64,000 bases of DNA from a virus. The translations under genes and the position numbers were made by a program. Of the stretch, positions 18,171 to 27,515 are shown one piece after another. The number at the start of each line of letters is the position of its first letter. The first letter of the stretch is position 1. The notes below the pieces were generated by a model, which saw nothing but the letters and a program-made list of their open reading frames with translations, was not told where the DNA came from and did no database searches. The stretch lies in IMG/VR virus record IMGVR_UViG_3300007511_001544, positions 54,569-118,568 of that record, one strand, 5' to 3'.

Positions 18171-18992
18171 TTAAATTGCTAATTCTTCTTCACCAGCGGC
18201 CGCTTCTCCTTCAGCGCCGGCTTCTTCTGCTTCTTCTTCGCCTTCTACTTCTTCTTCTGGTGCTGTTTCTTCTGCCTCATCTTCAGCTTTTTCTTCTTCG
18301 TATTCTGGGGTTGTCACATCTGGTAGCGAGGCTGTTAACTCATCCTCGAATTTATCAAAGTAAAGCATCATATTGGTTAAAAGATAATCATAAAATAGTT
18401 TCTTATCTTTTTCGTCAGCCAACATATCATATGCGTCAACAATTTGTTTTTCTACGGATTTAAAAGTCTCAGCGGCAAAATTTCTACCTGTTTCATTTTG
18501 ATCATCGAGTCCTGCACCAAATTCTTCTTCCTCGCCGCCCTCGATATCGATAAATTCACCTTCGACACTTTCGGAGGCATCATCCTCTGGATCCAAGTCA
18601 ATCGATAACTTTTCAGAGAGTAAGTCTGGATCAATTTCATATACTATTGATTCTTCTTTCACTTCTGCCGCTTCGATGGGGTTAAGTGCGTTTTTAATGG
18701 CATGAATTATATGATTCCTAAATGACTCTCTTTGTTCTGGAGAAGTAGTCAACATACTATAATCATCTTGAATGGTTGGTATTATTTTTTTGAGTAAATC
18801 AGCCAAAACATTAATTCCAGTATGTTCGCTGGCTTCTGTAGTTCCTGTTTCCGCTTCTAAAATCCTTCTTATTGCAGATCTTAGTTTCTGTTCCTGAAGT
18901 TTTTTAGAGGATGCCGCCTTGTATATCCGCTTCCTGACATGTTCACGAATAAGCTGCTCGGCAATTAATTTATTTCTGTTGATTTTTTTCAT
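18171..18992 (-). CDS. Acidic low-complexity protein, unknown
   Basis: A 273-residue protein of unknown function. The first 50 residues are strongly basic and helical (MKKINRNKLIAEQLIREHV, LRSAIRRILEAE). The last 50 are almost all Glu and Ala. This basic-head, acidic-tail pattern suits a scaffold or internal head protein, but that is inference. The N-terminal helix resembles the tags on the proteins at 40.5-44.9 kb. It lies 10 bases after the ligase-nucleotidyltransferase gene and just upstream of the tmRNA gene. Confidence 0.75.
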   Translation of the reverse strand: MKKINRNKLIAEQLIREHVRKRIYKAASSKKLQEQKLRSAIRRILEAETGTTEASEHTGINVLADLLKKIIPTIQDDYSMLTTSPEQRESFRNHIIHAIKNALNPIEAAEVKEESIVYEIDPDLLSEKLSIDLDPEDDASESVEGEFIDIEGGEEEEFGAGLDDQNETGRNFAAETFKSVEKQIVDAYDMLADEKDKKLFYDYLLTNMMLYFDKFEDELTASLPDVTTPEYEEEKAEDEAEETAPEEEVEGEEEAEEAGAEGEAAAGEEELAI

Positions 18993-19002
18993 GGTTCTAT
19001 AA

Positions 19003-20976
19003 TTATCTCCGCCTTTGGCGTTTAGCTCTTTTAACCTTGGGTTTTTTAGTTTTCCTATAAGGGTTATAGCGATTGGGACGACCGCTCCAAGCCCCAGGAC
19101 CTATTTCAGCCGACCCAGCAGACATAGCTGACATTTCCTCTATAGTCGAGTCTATGATATTATTTATGGCTTCATTTGGGCTTGTCAGTATATTGTATGC
19201 TGCCTCTTTCTCTTCAGCATTTAAATGACGAGGGAGGTTTGCTTTAAATTCGTTTTTTCCTTCTTCACCTTGTAATAGCAAATTTCTCATTTGTGTTCCG
19301 CTTACTCCTCCTGCAAAAAGGGGAGTTATTACAGGCTCGACACTTACACCAGGGTTATGTCTTTCAGCATATGATTGGGCTCTATCAAATCTTGTATCAT
19401 CAACGTCTTTTTCGCTTTTCCCCAAAAGAGCAACATCTCCCTCTTTAAACACAGAGTTATCTGCTACTAGTTCATACACATCTCCAACTGGCGATGGGGT
19501 CGTTCCTGCTTGAACTTTAATTTTTGGAAAATCTTTGGTATAAAGATCCCATAGTTTAACGGACATATCAACAGTTACAGGAGGTCTTGATTTGGTAGAA
19601 ACAATTACTATTACTTCGTCAACATCATTTTTGTTTGCAAAGTATTTGGCAAGCAAAAAATGTCCGGCATGAGGAGGTTTAAAACCCCCTGGGATTAGGG
19701 CTATTCGTTTTCCTTCTTTTTTTGTCAATACCTGCCCAGTGGTAGCTAGAGCTTCTACGGTTACTTTCTTTTGTTTACCGCCATATTTAAACAACCCAAG
19801 AATTTGATTTAAGGGGGCAAAATTACCAGTTAATTTATACATGTGCCCGTCATAATCAAAGACAATCCCCTCGGCAGGAGTTGTTAAATTGCTCATATCT
19901 TTTATCTTATTTAAGTGAACTTGCATCACTTCCATGCTTTGTGGATCTTCTGGTCCTGCTTCTGCTATCTCCTTGACGGCATTTGCAAGTTCGGTTCGTT
20001 GCCGTTGCACTTCCGCATCAGTATCAACAATGAACATACTTTCTAATCCCTTGAGAACCTCGACTGCAAAATCGTGAACAATTAATTCTAATGGCTGAAT
20101 TGCTTGTTTTAATAGGATGGGCTTATTTCTAACAATATTTGTTAAATCTGATACCTCTTCTGGGTTCATTCGTTTTTTTAATTCTCTAAGACCAATATTA
20201 TCAGGTAGCTTTAAAAGGTACTTTATTGCTTCTGTTTTTAACTCGTCAGAAAAATTTACCTCTATACCTTGCCGTAGTCGGTTAAAAACATATTGACCAA
20301 CCCGATCAGAATCAGACACATCAGCTTCAGACATAGCATTTCCCAGAGATGCATATGCTTTCTTGAGTGCTTCTTCATCTTCTAATTTTTCTAGTTTTAT
20401 GATGGCACTTCTAACAAAAGAAAATCTATCTTCTGATAAGGAATCTTGCATTTGTCTTAGGCGACTATCCAATGCTGCAAGATTTGCAGACACATCTTCG
20501 TCTGTTTTCTCTCCGGACTCTTTGTCAAATTTAAAATGACCTCTATCATGTATTTTGAGTGTCTTAGAATCGTAATTGATTACATTTCTAGACTCAGGGT
20601 CCATAATTTCAGCGTTATACCAAATATCAGCGTTTGGTCCGAAGATAGCTAATTTCTCTTCGTCGCTCAAGGTTTCCACCGCTCTTTCAAAAGCAGCAAA
20701 TCCTTCTACAAATGTTTTCTCAAGGTTGCCCCGCCCTGCAAACTTTGTTGCCAATTGAACGGCATCTAATCCGTTCCCTCTAAGATTTCCTTTGTTTCGT
20801 GCGCCCTTTGCTTTGCCTTCGGGTATAGAATAAGAAAGAAAAAGATTTTGCCCGTCAACTTTCTCTTCCACTTCGAGGTCAGCCTCAGCAACAGCAGCCA
20901 TTATTTCCTTCATTTTACTGAAGGTTAAATTAGGATTATCATATAGGTGGGACATGTGTCCGGCAATGCCACCCAT
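19003..20976 (-). CDS. RNA/DNA ligase-like domain fused to NMNAT/cytidylyltransferase-like domain
   Basis: A 657-residue two-domain protein. The N-terminal half has a covalent nucleotidyltransferase signature: EEKVDGQNLF gives motif I K39-x-D-G, and later TPAEGIVFDYDGHMYKLTG resembles motifs IV and V. From about residue 425, GGFKPPHAGHFLLAKYF is the HxGH site and GVSGTQMRNLL the SxTxxR site of the NMNAT/PPAT adenylyltransferase superfamily. The last 20 residues are highly basic. ATG at 20976 has GAGGAA ahead. NAD-linked or RNA end repair is a plausible role; the substrate is unknown. Confidence 0.75.
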   Translation of the reverse strand: MGGIAGHMSHLYDNPNLTFSKMKEIMAAVAEADLEVEEKVDGQNLFLSYSIPEGKAKGARNKGNLRGNGLDAVQLATKFAGRGNLEKTFVEGFAAFERAVETLSDEEKLAIFGPNADIWYNAEIMDPESRNVINYDSKTLKIHDRGHFKFDKESGEKTDEDVSANLAALDSRLRQMQDSLSEDRFSFVRSAIIKLEKLEDEEALKKAYASLGNAMSEADVSDSDRVGQYVFNRLRQGIEVNFSDELKTEAIKYLLKLPDNIGLRELKKRMNPEEVSDLTNIVRNKPILLKQAIQPLELIVHDFAVEVLKGLESMFIVDTDAEVQRQRTELANAVKEIAEAGPEDPQSMEVMQVHLNKIKDMSNLTTPAEGIVFDYDGHMYKLTGNFAPLNQILGLFKYGGKQKKVTVEALATTGQVLTKKEGKRIALIPGGFKPPHAGHFLLAKYFANKNDVDEVIVIVSTKSRPPVTVDMSVKLWDLYTKDFPKIKVQAGTTPSPVGDVYELVADNSVFKEGDVALLGKSEKDVDDTRFDRAQSYAERHNPGVSVEPVITPLFAGGVSGTQMRNLLLQGEEGKNEFKANLPRHLNAEEKEAAYNILTSPNEAINNIIDSTIEEMSAMSAGSAEIGPGAWSGRPNRYNPYRKTKKPKVKRAKRQRRR

Positions 20977-21225
20977 TTATTTTTCCTCTTTTAAAAGATT
21001 TAACTCTTCTTCGAGAGCCTCGACTCTTTCATTTAAAGATTTCATTTGTCTTTTTATACCACGAATATGTTCTTTTGCAAGTTTTAAACGATTGGTATCT
21101 CTTTTGTTTGTTACCCTGATATTTGACACTATGTCGCTTAAAGCCTGTATGGAAGCAAAAGCATCAAAAGTGTATGCCTCCTTTAAAAGGAATTTTTTAG
21201 TGACCTCGTTTAGAATAGATTTCAT
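20977..21225 (-). CDS. Small coiled-coil protein, unknown
   Basis: An 82-residue protein. Its C-terminal 45 residues form a clear heptad coiled coil (IKRQMKSLNERVEALEEEL). The N-terminus MKSILNEVTKKFLLKEA looks like the short amphipathic tags found at 40.5-44.9 kb. It is directly followed by the ligase-fusion gene, so the two are co-translated. Function unknown. Confidence 0.7.
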   Translation of the reverse strand: MKSILNEVTKKFLLKEAYTFDAFASIQALSDIVSNIRVTNKRDTNRLKLAKEHIRGIKRQMKSLNERVEALEEELNLLKEEK

Positions 21226-21268
21226 TTTTATCTCCCAGGCTGGTTATTATAAGTAGTTAGGATCAGTG

Positions 21269-21616
21269 TTAACAACTACTGCTAGTCATGGTTATAGTTC
21301 CCTCATTGGAAACCGTCATCGAGTAACATGTACCATCTCCTGCTTTTAGAACCACAGTATTCGAAGCAAAGCTTTGAGAAATTGCTGTCATAATACCCCC
21401 GTTTGTTACACCAATTGAATAATAATCTCCATTTGGAGATTGCAAACTAAGAGAACCAACGGACCCGCCGCCCAAAATCTCGCCCGCCGTAGCGGGGGTG
21501 ATAGAGGCTATTTGGTCATCTACTCCTGTAGCGGTTAAAAAGTTTCCACTTACATTAGGTGAGATGGTTCTCACATCGGTCAATGGTCCTGTTTGTCTTC
21601 TGTTAATAATTCCCAT
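21269..21616 (-). CDS. Small virion-like beta-rich protein
   Basis: A 115-residue protein rich in Gly, Ser and Thr, with alternating strands (GDYYSIGVTNGGIMTAISQ, GDGTCYSMTVSNEGTITMT) that form an internal repeat of about 40 residues. It lies 2 bases after two paralogous fibre-like proteins. A minor virion or fibre component is likely. I recognise no named family. Confidence 0.65.
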   Translation of the reverse strand: MGIINRRQTGPLTDVRTISPNVSGNFLTATGVDDQIASITPATAGEILGGGSVGSLSLQSPNGDYYSIGVTNGGIMTAISQSFASNTVVLKAGDGTCYSMTVSNEGTITMTSSSC

Positions 21617-21618
21617 GT

Positions 21619-22164
21619 TTATTCGCTCGCATCAAACCCAGCAAGACGATCATTGGGATTGATCCTCTTTCTTCGAATTACATACCCGTGCAAACTTATT
21701 CGGCTATGTACAGATCCACTTGCATATAAAACAGTAGGAGTTTGTTCATCAAAAGATGTAACAGGAATTCCAGGCCAAATCATGACGGCGCTGCTTGAGG
21801 GGTATAGTGTTGTAATAATCGTATTACGATTTTTGGTAAATCCAGCAGCAAATGTTCTATCATCATCAAACCATATTGATATTTCCGCACTAGAGCTACC
21901 ATTGTTTACTGCCCATAAATACAACTCGTCCATATCAGATAAAGAACCAGAATGAATACTCATAATCTGAGGTGTTCCAGATCCGGAGGATACTACACAA
22001 GGCCAAAAAGAGGAGGAATTTGTAACTGTTAAAGCAAAGTCATGTCCGCTAGGGTCTTGTCCACAACCAGCGTGCGACAAACTAACCCTAATACTGCCAA
22101 CATTCCCTGCTGGTGATAAAGTATTTCCGAGAACTTTTTGAGTACGTCCGTTAAATCCAGGCAT
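21619..22164 (-). CDS. Virion-associated beta-sandwich protein, paralogue 1
   Basis: A 181-residue protein. A DELYLWAVNNGSSSAEISIWF segment and the C-terminal GYVIRRKRINPND-x-x-x-GFD align with the next gene upstream, so these are tandem duplicates. Composition (Gly, Ser, Thr, few charged residues) suits an exposed capsid or tail decoration. It overlaps the preceding stop by one base. Confidence 0.68.
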   Translation of the reverse strand: MPGFNGRTQKVLGNTLSPAGNVGSIRVSLSHAGCGQDPSGHDFALTVTNSSSFWPCVVSSGSGTPQIMSIHSGSLSDMDELYLWAVNNGSSSAEISIWFDDDRTFAAGFTKNRNTIITTLYPSSSAVMIWPGIPVTSFDEQTPTVLYASGSVHSRISLHGYVIRRKRINPNDRLAGFDASE

Positions 22165-22727
22165 TAGTCTGTACCGTCATATCCTTGATTTATATCCGTC
22201 TTACTTACTCTGTGTTTTCTCATTACAAATCCAGATAAATATATTTGCGAATTTGACGATACTGCAAAAATTGCATCATTGTTTGTGTGAGGGATCCCTG
22301 GATAGACAAGCTCCATTCCCGACTTTGAGCTAACTGTTGTGACAACTCGCCAAGGAGCATTTAAAGCGTACTCAAGATCTGCATCAGCAGGCGTGTTACC
22401 GTCAACCATGTACCCCCCAGATACAAAAGATACAGTAATTTGGGCTGCTGTTTCTCCAGCGTTTGACGCCCATAAATAAACTTCATCAAGAGCACTTAAA
22501 TCAGCGACATGCACACAAGCCGAAGCCTCTGGTGCTGCTGTGCTGCCTGAGCCGGATATAAGCATAGGAGTTCCGTTGTGAAAATTATTATTAATCTCAT
22601 TGTAGTGCCTGCCAAAACTGGCAGGATATCGTGTTGCAAATGGTTGCAAAGCAACCCGAGAAGTTCCTTTAGAGAAAGGTTTTAAATTTGTACCCTGTGG
22701 AGTTTTAGTGTTGTTACTAAATGCCAT
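22164..22727 (-). CDS. Virion-associated beta-sandwich protein, paralogue 2
   Basis: A 187-residue protein homologous to the following gene: DEVYLWASNAGETAAQITVSF and GFVMRKHRVSKTD-x-x-x-GYD correspond to the paralogue's motifs. An AGTATTTAT element lies 26-34 bases upstream of its ATG and may be part of a promoter. It is likely a minor structural protein. Confidence 0.68.
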   Translation of the reverse strand: MAFSNNTKTPQGTNLKPFSKGTSRVALQPFATRYPASFGRHYNEINNNFHNGTPMLISGSGSTAAPEASACVHVADLSALDEVYLWASNAGETAAQITVSFVSGGYMVDGNTPADADLEYALNAPWRVVTTVSSKSGMELVYPGIPHTNNDAIFAVSSNSQIYLSGFVMRKHRVSKTDINQGYDGTD

Positions 22728-22761
22728 TTGGACACCTCACGAAGTTTTCCATATAAATACT

Positions 22762-23652
22762 TCAGTTCCCAAAAACTTTCTCAAGCTTTGCTTCCATTTT
22801 TTGAATCCATAGGCGATCTATTTGAGTATTTATTCTTGGGGTATTGCTCTTTTCCCAAAGTTCCATTTCGCCTTTTGCTATTGCTTTTTTGAGAAATATT
22901 TTAATAGCAACTAAAGGAGAGGAAAGTCCAACATTCTCCATCATTGAATAGCCCGCAAAAATAACTCCCACCAATTCATTGTCTTTGTTGATAATGGGTG
23001 AACCACTTGAGCCTGGTTTTGTAGGGAGGGTATAAACTGAATATCCTTTATCATGATAACCTGAAAATTGTCCCTTAAAGACCAGTACTGTTCCTGGCCA
23101 AAATAATCCGTGGGGAGCAGCCATATTCGTGACTGTTTCTCCCCTTTTTGGTTCTTTGTCTGCGATCCTTAAAGTAGGAGGATTTAAAAGAACATTCGAA
23201 GCACGCAACAAACACAAGTCAAAGCGCCGGTTTATCATAATCACTTCCGCATCATGATGAAAACCATTTAGATCAACTGCTTTGAATGTAGATCCTTTAT
23301 TTTCAATTCTAAACCCTTCGATGATTTGTGTTTTTGGGAATTTAGTTTCACATGAATGTCCGGCAGTTAACACATATGAAGTACCTTGAGAAACTTCGCT
23401 ATGAAATACATACGCTCCAGAGGAAACATACTGCATAACAGCTTTTTGACATTTTTCCTCTTTTGTTTCGGCATCAATCCCGCACCCCTCAACCTCAACA
23501 GAGTGCTTTATCTGAACAAAGGCATGTCGTGGTAATATTTCTTCTGAAACTTGGGGTTTATTGTTAACTGTTACGCAACCGCTGACACAACTTGTAAGTA
23601 AAAGTAACGATAATATAAGAAACTTGACGTAAATTGGTGATTTTTTTATCAT
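22762..23652 (-). CDS. Secreted trypsin-like serine protease, lipoprotein
   Basis: A 296-residue protein. It begins with a basic start, a hydrophobic segment and a lipobox ending at C22 (LLTSC), so it is probably a lipoprotein. The S1-type triad is H99 (VLTAGHSC), D145 (RFDLCLLR) and S216 (KPGSSGSPI). Several cysteine pairs suggest periplasmic disulfides. It is divergent from the plus-strand cassette to its right. A phage-encoded exported protease could act on host envelope proteins or competing phage receptors; that is inference. Confidence 0.85.
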   Translation of the reverse strand: MIKKSPIYVKFLILSLLLLTSCVSGCVTVNNKPQVSEEILPRHAFVQIKHSVEVEGCGIDAETKEEKCQKAVMQYVSSGAYVFHSEVSQGTSYVLTAGHSCETKFPKTQIIEGFRIENKGSTFKAVDLNGFHHDAEVIMINRRFDLCLLRASNVLLNPPTLRIADKEPKRGETVTNMAAPHGLFWPGTVLVFKGQFSGYHDKGYSVYTLPTKPGSSGSPIINKDNELVGVIFAGYSMMENVGLSSPLVAIKIFLKKAIAKGEMELWEKSNTPRINTQIDRLWIQKMEAKLEKVFGN

Positions 23653-23733
23653 AGTAAAGTAACTAGATTGAAAGGGGACTATTTATCCGTAGTAAATCAA
23701 CACACTAGATTTGCTGTAAGGAATATCAATAAC

Positions 23734-23997
23734 ATGTTAAGCAGCACCATATTATCAGGATTACTGATACTTTCGTCACAAACTACAGAGTTTCCAGATA
23801 TTTGGAAAAAGATAGAGGGCAAGTGGTCCTATATTGGACAAGTTAAAGAGGTAAAAGAAAAACCTCAGATTCTAGTTTGGATAGAAAAGAAAACAAAAAG
23901 CAAAACCAAAAACATAGTTACTAAAGAGATAAAAAAGATGCCATTCATCATTTTGTCTCCCAAAGGAGAGGTACTGGATCTAGAACCACTCCAATAA
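23734..23997 (+). CDS. Small exported protein, unknown
   Basis: An 87-residue plus-strand protein. MLSSTILSGLLILSS forms a signal peptide, followed by a mature domain with WKKIEGKWSYIGQV and a lysine-rich middle. ATG at 23734 is chosen because it places the signal at the N-terminus, with AAGGA upstream; an open frame runs back to 23668. It starts the only plus-strand cassette in the window. Confidence 0.62.
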   Translation: MLSSTILSGLLILSSQTTEFPDIWKKIEGKWSYIGQVKEVKEKPQILVWIEKKTKSKTKNIVTKEIKKMPFIILSPKGEVLDLEPLQ

Positions 23998-24008
23998 GGA
24001 GCGGTTTT

Positions 24009-24485
24009 ATGTTTCGTGTTCCGAAAACTAAATTAAGAGTTACGCTGTTGGGAATATTGGCACTTTCGTGTGCTGTAGCCCTCCATTTTCAGATTAAAGC
24101 AAACAACCTATATCAAACCATAATTCCAAAGAAATCAACTTATTATACACCGGGACAAAATGACAATTGTAAATGGGTTGTCCACGTTAGTGATAAAATA
24201 ACCACCGAACCAGGCTCTAATTCAGCCATACAAATTGGTATCCCTGATGTTATAAAAGATGGTTACATTGCCGGCATTTTACAGAATGCACCGGGCGATT
24301 CTCTTTTGTTTGCTTTTAAAATCCCAACACAATCTAAAAATAGTCCGCCGTTGATTATGACCCATGTCTATGATAAAGAACACCTCCCGCTTAAAAAAGC
24401 ACGATTTCGAGTTTTTAATAGCACCGCCTTAACCATGGTTCTTTATAGTACTTATGAGGCTTGTATTGAGGCTACAATGGAATGA
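24009..24485 (+). CDS. Membrane-anchored exported protein, unknown
   Basis: A 158-residue protein with a basic N-terminus and one hydrophobic segment (VTLLGILALSCAVALHF), then a beta-rich domain. AAGGAG lies seven bases ahead of the ATG. Its TGA overlaps the ATG of the MopE/VWA gene (ATGGAATGA), so the two are translationally coupled. Function unknown. Confidence 0.72.
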   Translation: MFRVPKTKLRVTLLGILALSCAVALHFQIKANNLYQTIIPKKSTYYTPGQNDNCKWVVHVSDKITTEPGSNSAIQIGIPDVIKDGYIAGILQNAPGDSLLFAFKIPTQSKNSPPLIMTHVYDKEHLPLKKARFRVFNSTALTMVLYSTYEACIEATME

Positions 24486-25750
24486 AACGTTGGGGTTTAT
24501 TTTTTGTTCCCTTGGTTTTAACCGCCTGCCAGGCTTGTCTAGATGATGACCAGTTGGTTGCCTTGGAATGTTCACCCGGCACTGTTGAAGTGTGTGATCA
24601 CAACGGACAGATCCTAACATCCCTTAATCCCAAAGATCCTCCTGAAAAAGCTGGTATTTGCAGGTACGGTGCTAGAACCTGTACGTTTGATGGGTGGACC
24701 GAGTGCATCGGAGCAGCAGGACCAGAAGAAGAAGTTTGTGATGGATTAGATAACGACTGTAATTTATTAATAGATGAAACGTTTCCAGAACAACATCAAC
24801 TATGTGGATTTGTAGAGGGTGCTGATTATGGTGTTGGTATTTGCACCCCAGGTGTGATGAAATGTGATAATGGAAGTCTTTATTGCGATGGGCATGTTGG
24901 ACCTTCGGAAGAAACCTGCGACGGCTTGGATAATAATTGTGATGGAACGGTTGATGAAGGAGTAGCTAATACTACGGCAATTGTCTGTTATGATGGTCCC
25001 GAAGGTTCAATGGCTATTGGCGAGTGTCGTGCGGGTGTTCGTTATTGTCAGGATGGTGGGTTTGATGGACCTTGCGATGGGCAAGTTCTTCCCGTTGAAG
25101 AAATCTGCGACAACCTTGATAACGACTGCGACGGCGAAGTAGACGAAGGTTTTGATACTCGTGGTGTAGATCTTGTTTTTGTTATTGATATTTCCGGCTC
25201 TTTTGATGATGAGATAGAGTCCATGATAGAAGGAATTACTCCGCTTTTAGATGATCCGATAACGAGCAACTTTCGGTTTGGTTTAGCAGTGATAGGCAGA
25301 CAAAATTCAGGTGGCGGAACCCCGCTGACCACCCGACACTCTGAAATGGTAAATGATTTTGTTCCCGCTGATGAATTCCTGCAATATTTGCAGGCTATCC
25401 AATTAATGGATGATGGTGGTATTGAGCCATCAATAGATGTGACCTTGTGGTCGATGGAGGGTTTGTATCCTTTTTCGTGGACCACGGGGAACCAAAAAGT
25501 AATAATCTTAATGACTGATGAAATAGCTCAAACTATTACAGGAAGGAATGTAACTGAGGTTAATGATTATGCTGTTAATAATGGGTTTGAGATATTTGTT
25601 TTCGCTCTCCCCGAACACCATAATTCATTTTTGGGGATGGTAAGAGGAGAACAGAGTCGCCTTTATACTCCTGTGGTGAATTCAGAGACTGTTTTTATGC
25701 AGATCCGCCAGATCTTTGAAGATCTTTGTATTGGTCAGGGTGATCCATAG
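24482..25750 (+). CDS. Lipoprotein with three MopE-type motifs and a VWA domain
   Basis: A 422-residue protein. The lipobox VLTAC ends at C16. Three MopE-type cysteine/aspartate motifs (E-x-C-D-G-L-D-N-D-C form) lie at about 84-99, 144-159 and 207-222. These putative metal-binding motifs are typical of myxobacteria and related proteobacteria. A VWA domain follows from residue 230, with the MIDAS DISGS at 236-240. The layout suggests an outer-membrane adhesin or surface receptor. It is unusual for a phage and points to a transferred host-like gene. Confidence 0.85.
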   Translation: MKRWGLFFVPLVLTACQACLDDDQLVALECSPGTVEVCDHNGQILTSLNPKDPPEKAGICRYGARTCTFDGWTECIGAAGPEEEVCDGLDNDCNLLIDETFPEQHQLCGFVEGADYGVGICTPGVMKCDNGSLYCDGHVGPSEETCDGLDNNCDGTVDEGVANTTAIVCYDGPEGSMAIGECRAGVRYCQDGGFDGPCDGQVLPVEEICDNLDNDCDGEVDEGFDTRGVDLVFVIDISGSFDDEIESMIEGITPLLDDPITSNFRFGLAVIGRQNSGGGTPLTTRHSEMVNDFVPADEFLQYLQAIQLMDDGGIEPSIDVTLWSMEGLYPFSWTTGNQKVIILMTDEIAQTITGRNVTEVNDYAVNNGFEIFVFALPEHHNSFLGMVRGEQSRLYTPVVNSETVFMQIRQIFEDLCIGQGDP

Positions 25751-25780
25751 ATAACACTTTAAAATCTATTTTTTTTGATT

Positions 25781-26350
25781 TCATTTTATACTCCCCTTTA
25801 ACTGATTTATTATTAGGTTGATAACTGAATCTTTGTCTTGTTGAGATTTAGCATTATAAAAAGCCCAAGATGCAGAATTCTTTTTTGCATTTATTTCCTC
25901 TGACAAAGAAGTGATGTTGTTTTGCAACAATAAAAATGAACTTGGAGATAATTCAAACAAGTCAATGTTAAGCAGCCCAGCAAGATTCAACAAAGTTGCT
26001 AAATTATTTTCTTGATATGCCAAGGATGCTTCGGAAAACATTTCTGCTTTACTATTATCTCCAGTTTTGTCTGGGTGTGTTTTTTCTGCTATTTTTCTAT
26101 ATAATTTTCTAATATCATTGTTCTTTTTCTTTGTGTCTATTTCTTCTATTTCTTCTATTTCTTCTATTGTCTTTGTTTCTTCTATTGGTGAAGTCTTGCT
26201 AGAGAACAATGATTCATATTCATCAGGATATTTTTCTTTTATTGCTTCATTTATTTGTTTATCCATTTGTAAACATATGTCATCCACTTCCTCTTTTTCA
26301 AGAAGTAGAAAGGAATATTGGAGGCTAAGTTTTTTGAATTTGCGGGACAT
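25781..26350 (-). CDS. J-domain protein (DnaJ-like co-chaperone)
   Basis: A 189-residue protein. IRKLYRKIAEKTHPDKTGD at 80-98 carries the HPD triad (92-94) of a J-domain, the part that stimulates Hsp70 ATPase. A repetitive Glu-Ile run (TIEEIEEIEEID) precedes it. No zinc-finger or client domain is present, so it resembles the small DnaJ-like phage proteins that recruit host DnaK. It ends 31 bases from the convergent plus-strand gene. Confidence 0.85.
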   Translation of the reverse strand: MSRKFKKLSLQYSFLLLEKEEVDDICLQMDKQINEAIKEKYPDEYESLFSSKTSPIEETKTIEEIEEIEEIDTKKKNNDIRKLYRKIAEKTHPDKTGDNSKAEMFSEASLAYQENNLATLLNLAGLLNIDLFELSPSSFLLLQNNITSLSEEINAKKNSASWAFYNAKSQQDKDSVINLIINQLKGSIK

Positions 26351-26378
26351 AATGTAAGCCTGTGTATAAGTGAATATT

Positions 26379-27473
26379 TTATACCGGCCAACTTCCCACT
26401 TCTAATTGTTCGACTCTAAGGATACCACCGCTAACTGAAATCATAAAATCTGCTAGGCTACCTAAGTTATCTGTTCCTTGTAAAACTATTCTGGGTATAG
26501 CTGCTGAATCAGCCGCTGTAGAAATAGCACTACTCGATACTATTAGTGCCGGCTTATATCCCCCCCCTTGTGCTAGGGAAATATTAGAGAAAGTAGCCAA
26601 ACCGCTTCCGGTCATCGATCCAGATAATTTTAAAGATACAGAGTCATCATTAAGAATCAGATTTCCAAGCGTTGATCCAACAGAGCTTGAAAGAACACCG
26701 CCAGAATTAATCTTAGTAAGATTATCAATTACTAGACTTTGACCTGAAATACCACCAGCACCTGACATAACGCCAGCAACAGAGATCGATGCTTCTTCTG
26801 TTGTTAAAGATGCGAACGATGCAGCACCTGCACCAGAAACCGTAGTCTTAGCAACGAGCGATGCTGAAGTCTCAATACTGTTGTTACTAAGGATCTTATG
26901 CGTAAATACATTTATTTTTACTGCGCCCGAAACTGCTGACGGCGTAAAGCTTGCCGCAGTCAAGGTACCAGAAACATTTAGATTGTTAGTAAAAAGGTGC
27001 CCTAAAAAGGTAGCGCCGGCAGAAGAAGATATTGTGCCCGAAAGTGTTAGAGATCTAGCATCATCATTTAATATAAGATTTCCGAGAGTAGCCCCCACAG
27101 AACTCGACAAAACACCAGCATCAGAAGCTACTAGTCCTGTTGTGTTCTGTATAATTTTTCCGGTGGATCCGTCAAATCTAGCAATGGCATTATCAGTAGC
27201 CGAGCCGGGCCCGGTTACGTCCCCGGATCCAGCGCCGCCAAGTGCTGCGCTCAGATAGTTAAGAGCTTGGATAACGGAACCAGACGCATTACCAAAACTA
27301 TCACTAAGATAGAAGCGACTCCATTCATTGGTGGTTAATCCGCTTAGTCCGCCAAGAACTGTTCCTGAAACTGGAAGTGCTAAAAACTCTTGTCCCGAGC
27401 CAGTGACAATTCCACCGAGCATTTCTGCATTTGCTATAAAAGAACCGCTTGCGCCTACCAGTCCGAAAGCCAA
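26379..27473 (-). CDS. Tail-fibre-like structural protein, short paralogue
   Basis: A 364-residue Gly/Ser/Ala/Thr-rich protein. Its first 75 residues (including TNEWSRFYLSDSFGNASGS) and last 55 (DFMISVSGG near the end) closely match the longer gene at 27582. The middle has a few copies of a VSGAG-type beta repeat. The start is TTG at 27473 with GAGGGG nine bases ahead. It is probably a fibre or spike subunit; the shared ends suggest common attachment and trimerisation parts. Confidence 0.78.
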   Translation of the reverse strand: MAFGLVGASGSFIANAEMLGGIVTGSGQEFLALPVSGTVLGGLSGLTTNEWSRFYLSDSFGNASGSVIQALNYLSAALGGAGSGDVTGPGSATDNAIARFDGSTGKIIQNTTGLVASDAGVLSSSVGATLGNLILNDDARSLTLSGTISSSAGATFLGHLFTNNLNVSGTLTAASFTPSAVSGAVKINVFTHKILSNNSIETSASLVAKTTVSGAGAASFASLTTEEASISVAGVMSGAGGISGQSLVIDNLTKINSGGVLSSSVGSTLGNLILNDDSVSLKLSGSMTGSGLATFSNISLAQGGGYKPALIVSSSAISTAADSAAIPRIVLQGTDNLGSLADFMISVSGGILRVEQLEVGSWPV

Positions 27474-27515
27474 TTAAATAACCCCTCTAGTGTTCTCCTT
27501 TCGTGGAGCCTTTAA

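Noticed and set aside
22751-22760. T4-type late promoter TATAAATA on the plus strand
   Set aside because: It points into the end of a minus-strand gene, so it cannot drive the adjacent transcript; more likely it is the reverse of the ACTATTTAT-like element.
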